A stretch of DNA of 26,409 nucleotides from Hyphochytrium catenoides (lineage: Eukaryota; Sar; Hyphochytriomycetes; Hyphochytriales; Hyphochytriaceae), in NCBI GenBank assembly GCA_900088475.1, contig FLMG01003944.1:5674-32082 (forward strand), written 5' to 3'. The notes under the pieces were generated by a model, which worked only from the letters and a program-made list of their open reading frames with translations, did no database searches and was not told the origin of the DNA. Made by a program: the position numbers and the translations under genes. This document shows positions 21,401 through 26,409 of this stretch, piece after piece; positions within the stretch are counted from its first letter, which is position 1, and every line of letters begins with the position of its first letter.

Positions 21401-22014
21401 AGGGAAGAGAAGGGTGGAGGCTCTTTGCGAGACAGAAGAATGGCGCGATAGCTGTAACATTTGACAGCACAAACACCGGCTCTGCTAACTATGGAGGAGG
21501 GAATCTTCTCTACTCCTCCGCGAGCAGTGGATGTGGCTTTATTCTAGACTCAGAGGGCGATGTCTATCGGAACTGGGATGAATCAGGGAACATCATTAAC
21601 GGAAGCGGAGAACGCTGCAGTCTAGGGGAAGACGGAAGTGAGTACTTTGAGGCCGTCATCTCAGATGAACTGGGAATCCGACTGTCTTTGGTCCCTGCAA
21701 GGAAAGGAGAGAGAGAAGAGAACCAAGGAGGAACAAGAGCAAAAGAGGCTGATGGGGCTCGGCTACGGCTGGAGTTATTCTTTGCATGCCGGAACATTCA
21801 CTGCGTCTTGCGATGCGGCAGAAACACGTCTCATGGGATCAAAGAGTTTGAAGATCTGCATCACAGTGGTAGGACAAAGCTCTTCACGGACTATCTACAG
21901 AGGGAAACAGGTGAAGATGGAGACAGCAAGAGAAAGGAAGATGCGAAGGACGATGCTCTCACGCACGATGAGCTGAGGAACATGATCCGTGAAGCTACAC
22001 GTCTCTTAGGGTGA
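18446..22014 (+). CDS. Leucine-rich repeat protein with FAM194-like C-terminal domain
   Basis: Seven exons close in phase to 672 aa: 18446-18592, 18807-18842, 19117-19323, 19633-19697, 19844-20118, 20329-20451, 20849-22014. Residues about 15-150 are LRRs: ELFLANRELG, LRSLNLAFNKLTRMPELEK, LEYLNIAHNKISDL, LRVLKCSNNKVSSL, IEQLWLNSNKIEA, HLPSLRTLMVSPNPCSD. They end in a cap (FSHLVLEAAPRLSVVDGEPL) typical of SDS22/LRRC-type proteins. A Ser-rich and charged linker follows. The C-terminal 230 aa contain GLLIRSDGSAYARWPNGTLA, GWRLFARQKNGAIAVTFDS and GCGFILDSEGDVYRNWDESG, the pattern of repeated glycine-turn strands seen in FAM194/ERICH6-type domains. LRR-cap proteins and FAM194 relatives are often axonemal or sperm-associated, so a flagellar role is a reasonable inference. 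The last helix is charged (ALTHDELRNMIREATRLL). Confidence 0.88.
18607..18646. repeat. Perfect 20-bp tandem duplication
   Basis: The unit TAGTCCCTATAGATCTAGGC occurs twice head to tail (18607-18626 and 18627-18646) with no mismatch, just inside the first intron of the LRR gene, 15 bases after the donor. It contains CTATAG and AGATCT, both palindromic. Confidence 0.95.
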
Positions 22015-22236
22015 AAAACCCTCTCGGCTGCGCCTTCTGTACTTGGCCTGTCTGTCAGATACGCCAAGCGGCATCTGTCAGCTAGAAAGAACGCCGTGCT
22101 CGTCTTTGCTGAGACAGATATGTACCAAAGTCTAATAAGACGAAAGATCCGACGGACAGCAGAACAACTATAAGAGGCAGAATGCTAAGGCCTCACCAGG
22201 CTATTACGACGGTTAAGAAGGCTTACTAATCCGCTC
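22015..22236. other. Intergenic between two plus-strand genes
   Basis: A short spacer holding the 3' UTR of the LRR gene and the promoter or 5' UTR of the next gene. Nothing recognisable is seen in it. Confidence 0.5.
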
Positions 22237-23560
22237 ATGGTGGGAGGTGAGGCCAACGCAGATAAAAAGAAGGCACTGAGGAGCGCAGCTGCGCTCTCCT
22301 CTCTGGCCCAGAAGAGCTCATCTAATAAGACCTTTCATAGGTATGGCAAGCACCACTCCTTATCTCGGCTGACGATGGTCATATATAAAAAAAAAAATAT
22401 AGGGCAAGTTGACATCGAAAGGAGTGGACTCATGACGATGGAAGAGAGAGGGTGGTGAAAGAAAGAGAGAGGATAGAAGTGCAAAAAAGGAAAACACAGA
22501 GGAAGGGAAAGAGAAAGAGACGAAGGCCAAGATCAGATAGGTAGGCAATGTTGCTGCACAGGGGATGCTGACATGCTGATTGCTGAGAGAAGCGAAGACG
22601 TTGGGAGAAGTAGTTCCTAGTAGTTCTAGGTAGTCCATTTTTAATAAAAAAAAGGCTCCTGCTTTGTTCTGCCTGCCCTTCCCTTCATAGGGGAGACCGA
22701 GAGCTTCTGGCTTCGTGAAGATGTAGATCCATGAGCGGGGACAACGGAATAGATTAGCCGATGGGATGGGAGAGAGAGAGAGAGACAGACGGAGAGAAAA
22801 AAGAAGAGAAAGAAGACGGAGAGAGAGGGATATATATATATATATATCTAGAGAGAGAAGGAAGGAAAGAGAGAGAAAAGAGAAACACTGAGAGGAAGGG
22901 AGGAAAGGAAGAGAGACATAGGGATAATTGGAGAGACACAGAGAGGGAAAAAGAGAGAAAAACAAAGAGAAAGAGACAGTGAGAGAGAGAGAGAGACAGC
23001 CAGAGAGAGAGAGACGGAGAGACAGAGAGAGAATGAGAGAGAAAAAGGAACAGAAAAGATGAGAATCGATAGGAATCAACCCTCTCTTCCTCTGATGAGG
23101 GTTCCGATGCGACGGGGATGGACTGGTAATTCAAATGCTTATAGAGGATCTTTTACTGTCGCGGCGCCGCAGCACTTGGCTCGCAAGCTCTCACAATCAA
23201 GAGTGTCGTCAATTGTCTCTTTCTTTCCGTCACATAAACATAGATCTAGTTCTGATTCTACTTTCTCTCTTCTTCTATCTCTGTGTCTCCGTTTCTCCCT
23301 GGCTCCCCTGGCTCCCTTGGATCTACTGTTGTCTGCCCCTGGTCTGTCCTCCCTCATCAGGCAACAAGCCCTTCCATTCTTCAACAAAGCCATGGCCAAA
23401 ACTTGGTCATGACGCAGCGATGAGTAAGCAGAAGGAAGAGAGGCTGGGCCACAAGAAGAAAGCTCCAGACCCCTTGAACCATCATAAAACTAATAAGTGG
23501 ATGGGAAGAAAGAATGGAGTTACGGAGGAGAGAGCACTCCGTAAACCTTGCTGCTGCTGA
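22237..23560 (+). CDS. Small basic protein, unrecognised
   Basis: Three exons agree in phase: 22237-22340 (MVGGEANADKKKALRSAAAL...), 23073-23125 (NQPSLPLMRVPMRRGWTG) and 23361-23560, giving 118 aa. The product is rich in Lys, Arg and His (MSKQKEERLGHKKKAPDPLN) and ends in three cysteines (RALRKPCCC), which could be lipidated or metal-binding. No domain is recognised. The first intron (22341-23072) is GA-rich on the sense strand, the opposite of most introns here. In the third exon a second frame also looks coding from about 23476 (MELRRREHSVNLAAADEPQL...) and leads to a donor-like GTAGGT at 23595, so the 3' end could differ, through either an undetected splice or a 1-base sequence error. Confidence 0.5.
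22761..23040. repeat. GA-rich tract with an embedded (TA) run
   Basis: About 280 bases of GAGAGA/GGAGA simple sequence on the plus strand, including a (TA)9 run at about 22830-22848. It sits in the first intron of the small basic gene; long open frames on either strand are Ser/Leu or Arg/Glu repeat artefacts. Confidence 0.85.
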
Positions 23561-24099
23561 TGAGCCTCAGCTGAAGTTGAAGCGACGAGCAAGGTAGGTT
23601 GCTTGTGGGCCTATCACTCATGCTGCCAGTAGTATCCCATGGATGATAAGGTAAGAAGAGATGCTCTCTTATTATGAGGCAGAAAGTGAGAGCCATGGCA
23701 GGGGTCGTGGAGAGAAGGAATGAGGGAAAGGAACCGAGAAAGAGACAAGCCTATTCTACGTTGTCTCTCAGCCCTTTCCATCCCTCCCGAGAGCCCACTA
23801 CTAGGAACCTTGGGAGAGCTGATCTATGAAGAGCCCAGAAGGATGATGGATTTTGTGCTTGCGCAGCCCTGCTGTTCCCTGACCCGGTCCTTATGGGTGG
23901 AAGAGAGAAGACAAAGAGAGGGGATGGGCCCTACAACTAGAAATCGTAGGCTGGAGAAAGAGGAGAAGAGGTGTAGAGGAGAGGTGTAGAGAAGCAGGGT
24001 ACCGCGGGCAGCGAGAGGACCAATGTTCTTGATGACTCGTAACCTCCGCCTGCGGGTTTGCATGCGATTCAGTCTCTCAATACTTAGTCATAAACCTTC
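23561..24099. other. Convergent intergenic region
   Basis: Between the 3' ends of a plus-strand and a minus-strand gene. On the minus strand, near 24000-24065, a short frame (MQTRRRRLRVIKNIGPLAAR) is followed by a GTACCC donor-like site and could be an alternative 3' exon of the minus-strand gene. I could not connect it firmly. Confidence 0.4.
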
Positions 24100-25264
24100 T
24101 TAGACGATAGGCGGACCCCGAACACGGAGCACTGGGATAGCGCTGACCTTGGAGAGGAGTATCTTATGTTGAAGAGGACGATGATGAGGAGTGAGAAATG
24201 AGAGAGAAGACCACCTGCCTGAAAGCAGGTCGAGCTTGAGAAGAGAGATGGACTGGGTTAGGGGCATAGCGTGTCAGAATTGGGTCTGATTCCTGCGGCA
24301 GAAACGTAGAGAATTGAACCCACTCTGTTGTCCCAGCAGAGTGAACGGGAAAGAAACAAGGCAGGCAAAGCAGACTGAGGAGGAAAGAAGGAGGAGTATA
24401 GAGGGGAAAGAGAAGGAAAGAAAGAGGGAGACAGAAGAGAGAGAAAGAAAGCAAAGAACAAGAGCTGGTCTACAGGTGGTCGAGGGTCGCGAACCTGCTG
24501 CTGCATGGTTGTTTTCATTGTTTGAGCAGACCCGGCTTCCTTCCAGGCATAAAATGCGTAGAGAAGAAAGGATCTTGTGATCGACAGCTCCCCACCACCT
24601 TTCTTCTAGAAAAGAAGAGACAGAGAGGTCAGAAAGCCACTTTCTTAGCCCACGAAGAGTCTTATTCCTCAGAAAGAGAAAGGCGGACCCTGCGGTGATT
24701 TTCTAGATGGATGGCTGGTTGTCTCTCTCTCTGGCGGCAGTTGTCCTGCCAAAAAAGCGAACAGAAAGGCTTTCGGCTGCTGCACTTCAGCCGATCCTAA
24801 CCTTTGTGATAGACTTTCGTCCTTAGTCCTGGCAATAGTTCTACCTCCAAAAGAGTGGTCTCTCGCTTGACTGAGATCCTTTTCCTCTCTGGCTCTCCTT
24901 CTCAGCCCTCTCGGTCTCTCTCTCTCCCTTCTTTTCGTTCTTTCTTTCTCTTTCTCTCCCTTCTGACTTTGTCGTCATCCCTTTATCTTCTCAGTCACTC
25001 TTCTCTCGTCCTCCTCGTCTTTCTCATCATCTGCGGACCTGTTGGGTCTTCTGTCACGAAGAGGCTTTTTGTCCTTGTTGGCTGTCTGTCACGGTACTGA
25101 CCACACCAGACGCCGCAGAGAAAGAGACGGGCACTCTGATACTAATAATGCAAGAAGACCAAAAACAAGGCAGAGACGAACTGAAGGACCACCAGAGAGA
25201 AGATGGGAAGGATAGAGGGAGGGAGACAGAAAGAGAGAGAGAGCGAAAGAGAAAGAGAGAGAGA

Positions 25265-25306
<42 letters not shown>

Positions 25307-25477
25307 AAGAAAGAAAGAAGAGAAAGGAAGAGAAGAGAAGAAAGAACGAAAGAAAAAGGAAGAGGAAGAAGAGAGAGAGTTGCCAAGACAAAACGGTAGT
25401 GAGAGGAGACAAACGAAAGGTATCACGTCCCACGATAGTCGTAATACATCTCCTTCTTCTGTGAAAGCAGCATTCAT
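24100..25477 (-). CDS. Six-exon protein, unrecognised
   Basis: Minus-strand exons 25477-25427, 25135-25039, 24745-24689, 24605-24495, 24324-24215 and 24162-24100 agree in phase and give 162 aa ending at a TAA. The ATG at 25477 has an in-frame TGA nine bases upstream. Segments read as ordinary protein, not repeat translation: MNAAFTEEGDVLRLSWD, SARLFLCGVWCGQYRDRQ, RWWGAVDHKILSSLRILCLE, EWVQFSTFLPQESDPILTRY, RQILLSKVSAIPVLRVRGPP. I see no signal peptide, membrane segment or known motif. Three frames are open across some exons, so the model rests on phase agreement and composition. An alternative donor (GTCAGC) just after SK in the last exon could extend the gene towards 24000. Confidence 0.5.
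25215..25370. repeat. GA-rich microsatellite in first intron of the minus-strand gene
   Basis: GAGAGA and GAAA/GAAAG repeats on the plus strand, reading CT-rich on the sense strand of the gene at 24100-25477, between its first and second exons. Confidence 0.85.
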
Positions 25478-26409
25478 AGCTTCTCAGTACTGCCTTAGGG
25501 CACAAAAGGAGTCAGAATGAACCTGCTCAGGAGACCAAGTAACCCAACTATGGCGCTTTTAGTGAGAGAGAGGATGACGAAGGCTTACGTCCGCGAGCTC
25601 TCTTCTTTGTAGAGCCACGGGCCCCCATCCCCATCCCTCGACACAGCCCCGTCACTCCTTTAGGAAGAGGGAGAGAGACAAGTGGAGAGCGACCCAACAA
25701 AGAGAAGGATCACAAAGTGCGAGAAGAGGAAGACAGAAGACTAGCCTTGTCTAGTGCGAAAGAAATGCGAACAGGGGTGCCAAAGACAGAGAGAGAGAGA
25801 CAAGAGAGAGGCACACGTGCGCGCGCTCGAGAGGAGAGAGGCAGGTGGACTGCAAAAGTGGCTTGGCCTGGGTATGTTCCTAGAGATAAGGACTGCCGCT
25901 GACTGGCTGACTGGGAGGAAAATCAGCTTCAACAACCAGGCTCTCTTCTGTTCTCTGAGGTCCCTCTCTCTAACACCCAGCAGTAGAACAGCTACACCGC
26001 TAGAACAGCTGCTAGTACAAGTGACCTTCTAGACGGTGAGAAGGGTTAGACCATTCGGTTTGACAGCAGCCCAGAACTTATGACCTAACGTTCATAAAGA
26101 GTGAAAAAGAGTCATCAATAGTCGTAACTCTAAAACAGAGACTAGCTTGAGGTGATGGGAAAGAAGCAGATAAGTTCTAACTCATAGACACTACCTTTGA
26201 CTGACGCGTAGCTTCACCTATCTGAGCCAAGGGCGAGCAATCCCTAGCCTTAACGCGTGCACTACTGAAGGGCTTTGGGGTCTCTCTACGACGCTAGCCC
26301 AAGAGCTAAGTGTAGAACGACTCTACGGAGACAGGCGGCCCGAATACCCCTGTAATTGCTAGATGAGGGCCTGAATGACCGATCTGTCTGATCCTCGATG
26401 AAGAAGGAA
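25478..26409. other. Region with no supportable gene
   Basis: Upstream of the minus-strand gene that starts at 25477, so it should hold its promoter. Short GA repeats lie near 25786-25815. I searched both strands for exon chains, membrane segments and tRNA-like folds and saw nothing convincing. Confidence 0.5.

Noticed and set aside
22754-23134. Long Ser/Leu and Arg/Glu open frames
   Set aside because: Both strands are open because of GA repeats; this is a microsatellite, not coding.
1-26409. CRISPR arrays, insertion sequences, bacterial operons, rRNA or tRNA genes
   Set aside because: No spaced direct repeats, transposase motifs, ribosome-binding sites or tRNA folds were seen; the pervasive introns show this is eukaryotic nuclear DNA.

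Overview
The window is nuclear DNA of an intron-rich protist. Genes are broken by GT-AG introns, most of them pyrimidine-rich on the sense strand, and the flanks are full of GA/CT and trinucleotide microsatellites. There is one 61-base assembly gap. The WRKY19-type Cys/His repeats, an LRR plus FAM194-like protein (FAM194 relatives are cilium-associated in animals) and a multi-pass class 3 lipase fit a flagellated alga or fungus-like protist, most likely a stramenopile. That placement is inference; no rRNA or tRNA is visible to confirm it.

Layout: (A) 1-1021, minus: N-terminal 340 codons of a secreted, Cys-rich protein I do not recognise, cut by the window edge. 1022-4572: long intergenic stretch with trinucleotide repeats. 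(B) 4573-7485, plus: seven exons, 559 aa, basic N-terminus followed by 15 tandem C-x4-C-x(9-12)-C-x2-H fingers. 7486-8319: convergent intergenic. (C) 8320-16529, minus: a gene of about 20 exons or more and about 1000 aa, joining a probable signal peptide, a Cys-rich ectodomain, one membrane segment, a glycosylatable luminal domain, a seven-helix membrane block and a complete class 3 lipase domain. (D) 17057-18317, minus: ubiquitin-like domain plus a C-terminal ankyrin-like repeat. (E) 18446-22014, plus: seven exons, 672 aa, N-terminal leucine-rich repeats with a cap and a C-terminal FAM194-like domain. (F) 22237-23560, plus: small basic three-exon gene. (G) 24100-25477, minus: six short exons, 162 aa, unrecognised. 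25478-26409: nothing supportable.

The gene models were built by hand. I chained exons whose splice phases agree and whose joined reading frame makes continuous domain sequence. B, E and the last 13 exons of C close exactly in phase. The 5' ends of C and D, one short exon of C and parts of F and G are less certain.

The genes do not look like one pathway. The most notable item is gene C, which looks like a seven-helix receptor-like protein fused to an intracellular lipase: a possible single-polypeptide device that turns a luminal or extracellular signal into a lipid messenger.
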